Of a stretch of 64,000 nt of DNA, positions 53,579 to 64,000 are shown one piece after another. The notes under the pieces were generated by a model. That model had not been told where the DNA came from. It saw only the letters and a list, made by a program, of their open reading frames with translations, and did no database searches. The DNA comes from Verrucomicrobiota bacterium (lineage in GTDB: Bacteria; Verrucomicrobiota; Verrucomicrobiia; CAIQCK01): positions 1 through 64,000 of the forward strand of contig JACRQF010000013.1 in assembly GCA_016222825.1 (NCBI GenBank), read 5' to 3'. The first letter of the stretch is position 1, and each line of letters opens with the position of its first letter. The translations under genes and the position numbers were made by a program.

Positions 53579-53707
53579 ATGTCTATCGGCAGTTTGGCCG
53601 TGCATCACTGCGAGCGCATGTTTCCCGTCATGCGGTTCTTTGCCTCGCTGTTCCTGTTTGGGCTATTGGCGCCCTGGCTCCATGAGCTGGAAGCGGACGG
53701 AGCGTGA
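53579..53707 (+). CDS. Short open frame containing an orphan signal-peptide-like segment
   Basis: 42 residues. Its middle, 'MFPVMRFFASLFLFGLL', nearly repeats the signal peptide of the hydrolase at 55020 ('MFPVMRFFVRLLFFGLA'), and the DNA match covers about 53616-53665 versus 55016-55065. The frame then runs into the 36-bp repeat (53689-53724) and stops inside it. It is most likely a gene remnant cut off by the repeat; a small secreted peptide is less likely. Confidence 0.4.
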   Translation: MSIGSLAVHHCERMFPVMRFFASLFLFGLLAPWLHELEADGA

Positions 53708-53724
53708 AGCGAGAAGCGGCGGCA
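53689..53724. repeat. Second copy of the 36-bp motif
   Basis: It is identical to 52439-52474 except for one base (G for A at 53711). The palindromic left arm of the first copy is not preserved here. Confidence 0.8.
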
Positions 53725-53731
53725 AACAAAA

Positions 53732-53759
53732 AGAGCGCCCCGTTTGCACGAGGCGCTCT
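53732..53759 (-). terminator. Rho-independent terminator of the RNA-binding protein gene
   Basis: The stem AGAGCGCC/GGCGCTCT (8 bp) is followed on the minus strand by TTTTTGTTT. It lies 40 bp after the stop of the RRM gene. Confidence 0.85.
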
Positions 53760-53798
53760 CTTGTTTAGAACCGAAGTTCTTTGGGCTTGGCCGCCGGC

Positions 53799-54128
53799 TT
53801 AGTAGCGGTTGCCACCGGAGCGGCGACCGCCGCCGCCGCCGCCGTAGCCGCCGCCACCGCCACCGCCACGGGGACGCTCCTCGCGCGGACGGGCTTCGTT
53901 GACCGTCATGGCGCGACCGTCGAGTTCCTTGCCGTTCATCTGGGAGATGGCCGCGGTGGCCTCTTCCTGCGAGTTCATCGTGACGAAGGCGAAGCCGCGC
54001 GACTTCTGGGTGAACTTATCCATGATCAGGTCGCACGACGCGACGCCGCCGACGGTCTTGAACAAGTCCATGATGTCGGTTTCGGTGGTGTTAAAGGACA
54101 GGTTTCCTACGAATAGCTTGGTAGCCAT
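53799..54128 (-). CDS. RRM RNA-binding protein with glycine-rich tail
   Basis: 109 residues. One RNA recognition motif covers about 1-82, with RNP2 'LFVGNL' (5-10) and RNP1 'RGFAFVTM' (about 44-51). The tail is rich in Gly, Arg and Tyr. Such small proteins in cyanobacteria and other bacteria bind single-stranded RNA and are often cold-induced. The long leader between 54129 and about 54250 would suit regulation at the RNA level, but no motif was identified there. Confidence 0.95.
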   Translation of the reverse strand: MATKLFVGNLSFNTTETDIMDLFKTVGGVASCDLIMDKFTQKSRGFAFVTMNSQEEATAAISQMNGKELDGRAMTVNEARPREERPRGGGGGGGYGGGGGGRRSGGNRY

Positions 54129-54387
54129 TATGTTTTACTTTCTGCTGCCGTGGGAGCTTAGCGGTGACTGTTCCCGATTGTTCGGGTTTCGGATTATCAC
54201 CAGCTTTGAAGGGCTACCTGACAATCTACCAACTCACTGTTAAATTCTCGCCTCTGCGAGCAAGTCAAACCTAGGGCTTTGCGGCGGGAAAGCAACAACC
54301 ATCTTCCACAATCGCGCGGGCCATGGCGGCGAAATGATCTGCCGGCAGTTGTAGCTATTGGCTGATTTTTATGAGATACTCGGGGTC

Positions 54388-54876
54388 ATGGCTACTATGG
54401 AAGCGGTCCGTTACGTTACAAAACAAGGCGAAGACTACGCTATCCGCTTTGTCGAGAAGCAGACGCCTTTGAGAAACACCTGGTTCATTTTTGAGGTCAA
54501 GAACCTTTCCACCAGCACGACCACCGAGCAGGGGATTTCCTTCGGACGGCAATTCATGAAGATCATCGAGGATAAGAAAGGGTTTTCAGACAAGGGTTTG
54601 TGCGCCTTGGCCTTGCTCCGCCTGGAGATCGCCTTGGAGAGGAAGGAGCCGGATGCCACGGCAAACCGGCCGAGGCCGACGGTGGATTGCGGCTACGACT
54701 TATACACGACTGTTGCCGAGGAGCAGCCGCTTTCGATGGAGGCCGAAACGGTCAAGTTTCAAAAGATGCTTCGCCGGGCGCGCCAAAACAAAAGCGAGCC
54801 GGTTGCGCCTTCCCAGCGCGTGGGTCTTGGCTACGGAGGCATCCGCAAGGCCCGCCGTTGGGCCTTTGGGTCCTGA
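54388..54876 (+). CDS. Protein of unknown function
   Basis: 162 residues from ATG 54388; a TTG at 54358 would add ten residues. The composition is that of a soluble protein, Lys/Arg-rich toward the C-terminus ('FQKMLRRARQNK'). No signal peptide, membrane helix or known motif was seen. It stands alone between the divergent RRM gene and the hydrolase gene. Codon use is less GC-rich than in most neighbours. Confidence 0.65.
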   Translation: MATMEAVRYVTKQGEDYAIRFVEKQTPLRNTWFIFEVKNLSTSTTTEQGISFGRQFMKIIEDKKGFSDKGLCALALLRLEIALERKEPDATANRPRPTVDCGYDLYTTVAEEQPLSMEAETVKFQKMLRRARQNKSEPVAPSQRVGLGYGGIRKARRWAFGS

Positions 54877-55019
54877 AGGCGCGCGGACGGGTTGATTCCG
54901 CCGCTATCACTTGACTCGCGAAGCTGATCGCATTGTTGGGCAGGGTGCGCTGTCCTTCGCATATCGCCCCTAAAATCAAAAGTCAGGTTGACCGTTTGAC
55001 CGCGAACCCGCGCGGGCGC

Positions 55020-56099
55020 ATGTTTCCCGTCATGCGCTTCTTCGTCCGGCTGCTCTTCTTCGGGTTGGCTGTCTCTTCGCTTCATGCGGCCGATGGTCCG
55101 CAGCCGCGCGAAGGCGATGCGATCCTTCGCGGCTTCAGGTTCACTTCCGGCCAGGAACTGCCGGAGTTGCGCATCCATTACCGCACGCTCGGCGAGCCAA
55201 GGCGTGACGCGCAGGGTGTCGTCCGCAACGCCGTCCTCATCATGCACGGCACGACCGGCGACGGCGCGCCGTTTCTGAACCCGAACTTCGCGGGCGAGCT
55301 TTTCGGCACCGGCCAGCCGCTCGATTCCGCGAAATACTTCATCGTGCTGCGCGACGGCATCGGCCACGGCAAATCCAGCAAGCCAAGCGACGGACTGCGC
55401 GCGAAATTCCCGCGCTACGGCTACCGCGACATGATTGAGGCGGATTACCGGCTGCTCACCGAGGTCTTGGGCGTGAACCACGCGCGTCTCGTGATGGGCA
55501 CATCAATGGGCGGGATGCACACGTGGCTCTGGGGCGAGTTACACCCGGAGTTCATGGACGCGCTGATGCCGCTCGCCTGCCTTCCGGTCCAAATCTCTGG
55601 TCGCAATCGTGTCTGGAGGCGCATCGTGACGGACGCGATACGCAGCGACCCGGAGTGGCGCGGCGGCAACTACACCGTCCAACCACCGTCCTTGCGCACT
55701 GCGATTGGGATGCTCTTCCTCATGGGCAGCAACCCCGTCCTTCGCCAGAACGAAGCGCCAACCCTCGCCAAGGCCGATACGCTGCTCGACGCGGCTGTTG
55801 CCGCACGCGCGAGGACAGCCGATGCAAACGACATCCTCTACGCGGTCGAGGCGTCCCGCGACTACGATCCGAATCCTGCGCTGGAAAAGATCCGCGCGCC
55901 GCTGCTGGCGTGGAATTCCGCCGATGACCTCATCAATCCGCCGGAGCTGGGGATTCTCGAACGCGAAATCAAACGCGTGCCGCGCGGTCGCGCCGTGGTG
56001 CATCCGTTGACTCCGGAGACGCGCGGCCACGGCTCGCACACAGTGGCGAAGCTGTGGAAGGATGACCTCGCGGCGCTGTTGCGGGAGTCCGAGCATTGA
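55020..56099 (+). CDS. Secreted MetX-like alpha/beta hydrolase
   Basis: 359 residues from ATG 55020 (or 55032), which begins a signal peptide ending near 'SSLHAADG'. 'ELRIHYRTLGEP', 'VLIMHGTTGDG', the nucleophile elbow 'GTSMGGMH' and 'WNSADDLINPPE' place it in the homoserine acetyltransferase-like branch of alpha/beta hydrolases. The catalytic His is probably in 'GHGSHT' near the C-terminus. The signal peptide argues against methionine biosynthesis; a periplasmic hydrolase or acyltransferase is more likely. Confidence 0.88.
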   Translation: MFPVMRFFVRLLFFGLAVSSLHAADGPQPREGDAILRGFRFTSGQELPELRIHYRTLGEPRRDAQGVVRNAVLIMHGTTGDGAPFLNPNFAGELFGTGQPLDSAKYFIVLRDGIGHGKSSKPSDGLRAKFPRYGYRDMIEADYRLLTEVLGVNHARLVMGTSMGGMHTWLWGELHPEFMDALMPLACLPVQISGRNRVWRRIVTDAIRSDPEWRGGNYTVQPPSLRTAIGMLFLMGSNPVLRQNEAPTLAKADTLLDAAVAARARTADANDILYAVEASRDYDPNPALEKIRAPLLAWNSADDLINPPELGILEREIKRVPRGRAVVHPLTPETRGHGSHTVAKLWKDDLAALLRESEH

Positions 56100-56183
56100 C
56101 GCCCCCGGCGGACGGCGCGTTTTCACGGGCCTCTCTCGCAGCTTGAAATCAAACCCTCGCCTATTGATAGTGTTTCGTGAACT

Positions 56184-56729
56184 ATGAAAATCCAATCGTT
56201 GACCATCGGCCTCCGCGTGAAACATCCGCAATACGGCGTCGGCACGGTCCGAAGCATCTCCGAGAAGACGGCTGAAATCCGTTTTGATGACGCGCCGCGG
56301 ATCCTTGACCCCGAACTCAGCGACATCAGTCCCGCCGAGGCGGGCGTGGCGGTTTCCGGCCTGGAGATTCCGCTGAAGCAATTCGTTGAAACCACTGTTG
56401 AATCCGTCCTCGACCGCCTTGGGTATGAGAATCCCGACGCTGTGGTGGAGCAACTCGGCGCGCGCTGGCACAAGGGGAAGCTGGTTCTGCATCCCGCCGA
56501 CCCGTCGCTCCAGCCCAAGGAAGTGCCCATCGAGGTGTTCTTCCACAAACTGGTGGGCATCCGCAATCAGTTGCGGGTGCTGGAGCAGAAGATCAACAGC
56601 CATCCCGGCCTCAGCGACGGCGACAAGGTGGAGATGCAGCAGTATGTCACCCGCTCCTACGGCTCGCTGACGACCTTCAACCTGCTGTTCAAGGACAAAG
56701 CCGGCCAGTTCTCGACCAAGGGGGAGTAA
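56184..56729 (+). CDS. Conserved-looking protein with tudor-like N-terminus
   Basis: 181 residues. The first about 50 residues ('IGLRVKHPQYGVGTVRSISEKTAEIRFDD' in outline) resemble the small beta-barrel at the end of UvrD-type helicases and similar nucleic-acid or polymerase-binding modules. The rest is helical with 'EVPIEVFFHKLVGIRNQLRVLEQKI', possibly a coiled coil. The function is unknown. Confidence 0.75.
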   Translation: MKIQSLTIGLRVKHPQYGVGTVRSISEKTAEIRFDDAPRILDPELSDISPAEAGVAVSGLEIPLKQFVETTVESVLDRLGYENPDAVVEQLGARWHKGKLVLHPADPSLQPKEVPIEVFFHKLVGIRNQLRVLEQKINSHPGLSDGDKVEMQQYVTRSYGSLTTFNLLFKDKAGQFSTKGE

Positions 56730-56843
56730 CGGCGGCGGGTCGCGCCGGTTCTACGCTCGACGTGCTTCTTTTCGCTCGACTCGCCGCGTCGGATGATGTG
56801 GAATCCGCGCCCACAGCCGTGAACGAATAAGGAACAAGAAAAA

Positions 56844-57098
56844 ATGACTAAGGATCTGAAATTGATTGTCGTTGCCGTCGCCGTTGCAGGACTCGTGTTC
56901 GCCACCAGCAACACCGTCCATGCCAAGGGCAGCTACGTCAAAGGCGCGAAATGCACCGCCTGCCACGAAGGCAAGCCCGCCAAGAAGGACAACCTCAACC
57001 CAGCGACCGCGAAGATGCTCAAGAAGTATAAGGTGGAGGAGTGCAAGGATTGCCACGGCTGGGAAGACGGCAAGTTCACCACCAAGAAGAAGAAGTAA
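56844..57098 (+). CDS. Small periplasmic di-haem cytochrome c
   Basis: 84 residues with a signal peptide (about 1-27). Two CXXCH motifs bind haem c covalently: C37-C40-H41 and C67-C70-H71. The rest is Lys-rich with a poly-Lys end. It should carry electrons in the periplasm; the partner is not apparent. The hairpin at 57133-57172 follows. Confidence 0.9.
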   Translation: MTKDLKLIVVAVAVAGLVFATSNTVHAKGSYVKGAKCTACHEGKPAKKDNLNPATAKMLKKYKVEECKDCHGWEDGKFTTKKKK

Positions 57099-57132
57099 TC
57101 GCCGGTCCTTCTTCGTCCGACTTCAACTCTGA

Positions 57133-57172
57133 CCACGCCCATGCGAGGCGAAAGCCGGCATGGCCCTTGGTG
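57133..57172 (+). terminator. Repeated hairpin with GNRA loop, copy 3
   Basis: The stem CCATGC/GCATGG encloses GGC-GAAA-GCC, and TTGGTGTTTG follows. It shares the CATGC and GGCGAAAGCCGG parts with the copies at 48515 and 52510, though the outer stem differs. It separates the convergent cytochrome and CorC-like genes. Confidence 0.55.
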
Positions 57173-57194
57173 TTTGTGCGGTCCGTCCCCTCGC

Positions 57195-58508
57195 TCAACT
57201 CTTGGGCGTGATGGATAGCTCGACGATTCGCACGCGGTTCATCCGCTCCACGCGGATTGCGCCGTGGGGTGTTTCGATGCAATCGCCAACGACCGCGAGC
57301 CGGCCGAGGCGGTTGATCACGAGGCCCGCGATGGTGCTGGCGGCCGGGTCACTAAGCTGCCAGCCCAATTTCTCATTCAAATCGCGCAGCCGGACGTCGC
57401 CGCGCACGAGCACGCGCCCATCCTTGGCGATCCGGATGCCGGGCACTGACGCGGCCTCGGTTTCCTCGACATCGCCGACGATTTCCTCGACCACGTCGTC
57501 GAGCGTCAACAGCCCCGCCACGCCGCCGTGCTCGTCCACCACCAGCGCCATTTGCGCGCGTTTCTGTTGGAACGTCAGCAGCAGCCTGTCCAGCCGGATG
57601 GACTCGGGCACGACCAGCGCGGGACGCAGCAGTTCGCGGAGGTTGAGGTGCGCGGGATTTCGGCGCAATTGCCGGAAGAGATCCTGTAGGTGGAGGATGC
57701 CGATCACATTGTCTATGCTGTCGACATAAACCGGCAGACGCGTGTGGTTCGCCTGCGCCGCCTCCTCCAGGAGCTTCTCGGCGGGCTGGGAACTGTCGAG
57801 GGCCATGATGTCATTTCGCGGCACCATGACATCGCGAGCCGTGGCCTCGGAGAAGCGGAACGTGCGCTGCAAAAGGTTGCTTTCCATCTCCTCGAGCAAG
57901 CCGGCCTGACGGCTCTGCCGGACGAGGATTTGCAGTTCCTTGGGCGAATGCACCGAATGCGACTCGCCGGCCGGTTCGAGACCGACCCGGCGCAGCACGA
58001 AGTTGCCGACGCCGTTGAGGCTCCAGATCAGCGGCTGGAACAGCAGCACCGCCCATCGCATCGGCGGCGCGATCCACAGCGCCACCGGCTCGGTGCGCTG
58101 CAACGCCACCGATTTCGGCACCAGCTCGCCAAACACCACGTGCAGAAACGTGATGAGTGTAAACGCAATCGCCACAGCCAGCCCATGCGACGCTGCGGAA
58201 GCCGCCGGCGCCGGCAGGAACGTCCACAGCCGCTCCAGCAGGTGCGCCAGCACCGGCTCGCCGATCCAGCCCAGCGCGATGCTCGCCATCGTAATCCCCA
58301 CCTGCGTCCCGGCGATGTAGCGGTCAAGGTCGCGCAGTGCCGCCTGCACCACCCCGGCGCGCCGATGCCCCTCCGCCACCAGTTGCTCGATCCGGCTGCG
58401 GCGCACGCTCACCAACGAAAACTCGGCGGCCACGAAAAACCCGTTGGCCACCACGAACAACACCACGCACAGCAGGCCCCATAGTTCCGAACTGGTTGTT
58501 TCATTCAT
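57195..58508 (-). CDS. CNNM/CorC-family membrane protein (HlyC/CorC type)
   Basis: 437 residues. A DUF21 membrane domain (about 1-190, 'GFFVAAEFSLVSVRRSRIEQL', 'VFGELVPKS') is followed by two CBS domains (about 205-330, starting 'ARDVMVPRNDIMAL') and a CorC/HlyC domain ('GRVLVRGDVRLRDLN', 'TIAGLVINRLGRLAVVGD'). Members export Mg2+ or Co2+ or regulate such transport; the CBS pair binds ATP-Mg. The old name haemolysin is not informative here. Confidence 0.93.
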   Translation of the reverse strand: MNETTSSELWGLLCVVLFVVANGFFVAAEFSLVSVRRSRIEQLVAEGHRRAGVVQAALRDLDRYIAGTQVGITMASIALGWIGEPVLAHLLERLWTFLPAPAASAASHGLAVAIAFTLITFLHVVFGELVPKSVALQRTEPVALWIAPPMRWAVLLFQPLIWSLNGVGNFVLRRVGLEPAGESHSVHSPKELQILVRQSRQAGLLEEMESNLLQRTFRFSEATARDVMVPRNDIMALDSSQPAEKLLEEAAQANHTRLPVYVDSIDNVIGILHLQDLFRQLRRNPAHLNLRELLRPALVVPESIRLDRLLLTFQQKRAQMALVVDEHGGVAGLLTLDDVVEEIVGDVEETEAASVPGIRIAKDGRVLVRGDVRLRDLNEKLGWQLSDPAASTIAGLVINRLGRLAVVGDCIETPHGAIRVERMNRVRIVELSITPKS

Positions 58509-58665
58509 GGCTAACCTTATCTCTGCTGGAAACTAGCGCAGCGGGCAAAGGAAGTCATCCGGCGCGGTTGCGGTAGCGCGACGACGGCTCTCCCGAAACG
58601 TCCGCGGCTCCTTCACTTGCGCGGCGCTTCGCGCGGGCTAACTTCGTTCAGAACAGGAGAAAACC

Positions 58666-59016
58666 ATGACAACGGAACTGGCGGCGAAAGAATGCGTTCC
58701 CTGCAAGGGCGGCGTGCCGCCCCTCAAGGGCGGGGATTTGGGCCGGCTCACGGGCCTGCTCGGCGGCGGCTGGCAGGTCGTGAACGAGCATCATCTGGAA
58801 AAGGAATTCACCTTCCCCAACTTCCACGAGGCGATTGCCTTCACCAACCACGTCGGCCATCTGGCCGAGCAACAGAAGCATCACCCGGACATCTATCTAA
58901 CCTATGGCAAAGTCCGCCTCACGATCTGGACGCACAGGATTGACGGCCTGACCGAGAGCGATTTCATCCTCGCGGCGAAGGTGGACGCTCTCGGCGCGCT
59001 ACGGGCGGCGGCCTAG
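58666..59016 (+). CDS. phhB: 4a-hydroxytetrahydrobiopterin dehydratase
   Basis: 116 residues with a CAGGAG ribosome-binding site. '[23 protein letters not shown]' contains the active-site histidines (HHP) and '[13 protein letters not shown]' is the usual C-terminal end. It recycles the pterin cofactor of aromatic amino acid hydroxylases; in bacteria without such a hydroxylase it also helps in molybdopterin or folate metabolism. Its stop codon shares CTAG (59013-59016) with that of the convergent sucB. Confidence 0.92.
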   Translation: MTTELAAKECVPCKGGVPPLKGGDLGRLTGLLGGGWQVVNEHHLEKEFTFPNFHEAIAFTNHVGHLAEQQKHHPDIYLTYGKVRLTIWTHRIDGLTESDFILAAKVDALGALRAAA

Positions 59017-60211
59017 ACTTCCAGCAACATGCGCGCGGGGGTTTCGACGGCGTCTTTGACGCGCTTTAGGAAGGTGACGGCTTCGCGGCCGTCCACGAGG
59101 CGGTGGTCGTAGGTCAGCGCCACATACATCATCGGCCGGATGACGACCTGGCCGCCGAGGGCGACGGGACGGTCCTGAATGGCGTGCATGCCCAGAACGC
59201 CGCTCTGGGGCGGGTTGATGATCGGCGTGGAGAGCAGCGAGCCGAAGACGCCGCCGTTGGTGAGGGTGAACGTGCCGCCTTCGAGGTCCTCCGGCCTGAG
59301 TTGGTTGTCGCGCGCGCGCCGGGCGAAGTCCGCAATCCCCCGCTCGATCTCGGCGAAGCTGAGCCGGTCCACATTCATCAACACCGGCACCACAAGGCCG
59401 CGTTCGGTGCCGACGGCCACGCCGATGTCGTGGTAGTTGCGATAGACGATCTGGTCGTCGCGCACCTCGGCGTTGAGCTGCGGCACAAGCTTCAACGCGT
59501 CGGTCACCGCCTTCACGAAGAACGACATCAGGCCGAGCTTGATGCCGAACTTCTTCTGGAACGCCTCCTGAAACTCCTGCCGCAGCGCGAGCACGGAGGT
59601 CATGTCAACTTCGTTGAACGTCGTCAGCAGCGCCGCCGTGTGCTGGGCCTCGACGAGACGCCGCGCGACGGTGCGGCGGAGGCGCGTCATGGGAACCACG
59701 CGCTCCTCGCGCGCCGGCGGAGTGGGGAGCCGGTCCGCGAGGCGCGGTGCGGGCGGAGAAGGTTCGGTAGCGCAGACTTCCAGTCTGTTGTGTCGCGGAT
59801 TTCCAATCCGCTGGCGCTGCGAATCCGGAACACGCTGCCGACTGGAAGCCGGCGATACGGCAGATTGGAAGACCTGCGCTACAGGCATCGCGCCCGGCTG
59901 AGCCGCCGGCGCGGCTGGAGGTGTCGCGGGCGAAGGAGGAGCGGGCTTGGCCTCGGCTTTCGCCGCCGATGGCGCGACACCGGTTTCCATGCGGGCGATG
60001 GTTTCGCCGGGCGTGGCGGTCTGGCCTTTCTGTTTCAGGATTTGCGTCAGCTTGCCCGGTTCCGGCGCGGGCAGCTCGACGGTGGCTTTCTCGGTCTCGA
60101 TGACGGCCAGGGTTTCGTTGCGCGCGACGGGATCACCGACAGCTTTCAGCCACTCGCCGATCTCGACCTCGGTGATGGATTCGCCGACCGCCGGCACCTT
60201 GAGGTCGAGTG

Positions 60212-60215
<4 letters not shown>
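59013..60215 (-). CDS. sucB: Dihydrolipoamide succinyltransferase (E2o), with a repeat in place of the binding domain
   Basis: 400 residues from ATG 60215, overlapping the sucA stop by 4 bp (ATGA). It transfers succinyl groups from lipoyl to CoA in the 2-oxoglutarate dehydrogenase complex. The lipoyl domain is at 1-80 with the lipoylated lysine in 'ETEKATVE'. The catalytic domain runs from about 175 to 400, with '[16 protein letters not shown]' and the active-site '[14 protein letters not shown]'. Between them, where the small E1/E3-binding domain usually lies, there is a Pro/Ala linker and then about 39 residues encoded by a dispersed repeat (59767-59882); no binding-domain signature could be found. 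Confidence 0.93.
59767..59882. repeat. Dispersed repeat inserted in frame in sucB
   Basis: The ends are inverted repeats of about 20 bp (GTAGCGCAGACTTCCAGTCT against 59861-59882 with few differences), and a second palindrome lies inside (around TTCCAATCCGC). The whole aligns with the intergenic copy at 1834-1930. It keeps the sucB frame open for its full length. Confidence 0.85.
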
Positions 60216-63019
<2,804 letters not shown>

Positions 63020-63052
63020 TAGAAGCTAGGCCCCTGCCGCGCTCCTGACAAG

Positions 63053-64000
63053 TTACGCCAGCCGGAGGCTCTTCTTCGAGAAAAGCCGGTCACACTGCCC
63101 GCGTGTCATCAGCCGGCGCTCCAACACCAGCTCGCGAACCGAACGGCCGGTGGCGAGCGATTCCTTGACCAGATCCGCCACGCGAGCGTAGCCGAGCAAC
63201 GGATTGAGCGCGGTGGCAACGGTGGGATTGATCTCGAAGTGATGGCGGCAGACGGCGGTGTTGGCGCGGATGCCGGAAACATATCGCTGACTGAAGACCG
63301 GCAGATAATTGATGAGCATCTGCATCGAGTCGAGCAGCGCGCCGGCCATCAGCGGCATCATGACATTGAGGCTGAGTTGTCCCGCCTGCACCGCCAGCGC
63401 GACGGCGGTGTCGTTGCCGACGACTTGGAAACAAATCATGTCGAGACACTCGGCCATCACGGGGTTGACTTTCGCCGGCATGATCGAGCTGCCGGGCTGC
63501 ACGGCGGGAAGCTGGATTTCGTTGAAGCCGGTCGTCGGGCCGCTGCCGAGCAACCGCAGGTCGTTGGCGATACGGATCAGTTCGAGCGCGAGCGAGCGCA
63601 CCGCGCCGGAGAGCCGGCCGACGGCATAGCGGCTGTTGACGGCTTCGATGGGGTCGCGCGCCGCGCGCAGCTTCAGGCCCGTCAGCGAAGCGAGCGTGCG
63701 AACGGCCTCGCGACGAAAACCCCGCGCCGACGCCACCCCGGTTCCAACGACCGTGCCGCCAAGCGGCAGTTCGCGCAGGTCGTCCAACGCTGCCTCGATG
63801 CCGTCCGCGGCGCGCGCGACGGCACTGGCATAGGCGGTGAACTCCTTGCCGAGTGTGATCGGCACTGCGTCCATGAGGTGTGTGCGGGCGCTCTTGACGA
63901 TGTGGCGGAACTGCCGTCCTTTCGCGGCCAGCGCGCGCGCCAGCCCGCGCGTGGCGACGAACAGCGGCGCGGCCAACGAGAGCGCAGCCACGTGCAGCGC
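63053..64000 (-). CDS. Class II fumarase/aspartase-family lyase (C-terminal part)
   Basis: The frame is open to the right edge, so the N-terminal third is missing. The catalytic-loop signature 'GSSIMPAKVNPV' is present, together with 'SARTHLMDAVPITLG' and 'GTVVGTGVAS'. Wording such as 'QAGQLSLNVMMPLMAGALLDS' and 'GRSVRELVLERRLMT' is closer to aspartate ammonia-lyase than to fumarase C, but the two cannot be separated with certainty. It lies 33 bp upstream of sucA on the same strand. If it is a fumarase, this would be a TCA-cycle operon; if an aspartase, it would feed fumarate into the cycle. Confidence 0.9.
   Translation of the reverse strand, partial: ALHVAALSLAAPLFVATRGLARALAAKGRQFRHIVKSARTHLMDAVPITLGKEFTAYASAVARAADGIEAALDDLRELPLGGTVVGTGVASARGFRREAVRTLASLTGLKLRAARDPIEAVNSRYAVGRLSGAVRSLALELIRIANDLRLLGSGPTTGFNEIQLPAVQPGSSIMPAKVNPVMAECLDMICFQVVGNDTAVALAVQAGQLSLNVMMPLMAGALLDSMQMLINYLPVFSQRYVSGIRANTAVCRHHFEINPTVATALNPLLGYARVADLVKESLATGRSVRELVLERRLMTRGQCDRLFSKKSLRLA

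Noticed and set aside
53799..54128. Gly-rich tail of the RRM protein as a possible tandem repeat or CRISPR-like array
   Set aside because: The short GCC/GGC periodicity is codon repetition for Gly; there are no spacers. No CRISPR array was seen anywhere in the window.

Overview
The window is high-GC DNA, most likely from a Verrucomicrobiota bacterium of the Pedosphaera/Limisphaera type. The reasons are a PEP-CTERM protein, an ECF sigma factor followed by a small companion protein, a set of secreted glycan-acting enzymes (GH172/DUF2961, DUF6807/PmoA-like, Tat-exported Gfo/Idh/MocA), and short palindromic repeats scattered between and inside genes. This placement is inferred from gene content; no rRNA or tRNA gene was recognised.

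Layout. 1-2.6 kb: the end of a repeat-containing surface protein, then a small putative anti-sigma protein and an ECF sigma factor separated by two palindromic repeats. 2.8-23.9 kb: an ABC-transporter-dependent surface polysaccharide locus. It holds permease Wzm and ATPase Wzt with a C-terminal cargo domain, a cobalamin-binding radical SAM enzyme, six methyltransferase proteins (seven methyltransferase domains), a GDP-mannose 3,5-epimerase-like enzyme, a double and a single GT4 glycosyltransferase, a GtrB-like polyprenyl-phosphate glycosyltransferase, and two tandem GT-C-like membrane proteins. 24.2-45.1 kb: mainly secreted glycan catabolism (two very large GH-like proteins, a GH172-family protein, a ceramidase-like protein, an SGNH hydrolase, a PmoA-like protein, an oxidoreductase) plus a MATE transporter, a PEP-CTERM protein, and a galacturonokinase-like enzyme paired with a nucleotidyltransferase. 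45.1-58.5 kb: an L,D-transpeptidase, two tandem acidic secreted proteins, a GT4/GH130 pair, small membrane proteins, an RRM RNA-binding protein, a MetX-like hydrolase, a small di-haem cytochrome c and a CorC/CNNM protein. 58.6-64 kb: pterin dehydratase, the 2-oxoglutarate dehydrogenase genes sucAB, and the end of an aspartase/fumarase-family lyase.

How the genes fit together. The polysaccharide locus can build, methylate and export a glycan. The radical SAM enzyme and the dual methyltransferase end in the same ~120-residue domain, which suggests a common docking partner or substrate. The next block could degrade external plant- or algal-type polysaccharides and re-activate galacturonate to a nucleotide sugar.

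Most notable observations: (1) palindromic repeats inserted in frame in three coding genes, one of them sucB, where the repeat lies where the E3/E1-binding domain normally sits and that domain is not recognisable; (2) the shared C-terminal domain in the glycan locus; (3) a plant-like galacturonokinase next to a sugar nucleotidyltransferase; (4) a tandem pair of very acidic secreted proteins, one with phenylalanine-proline repeats.
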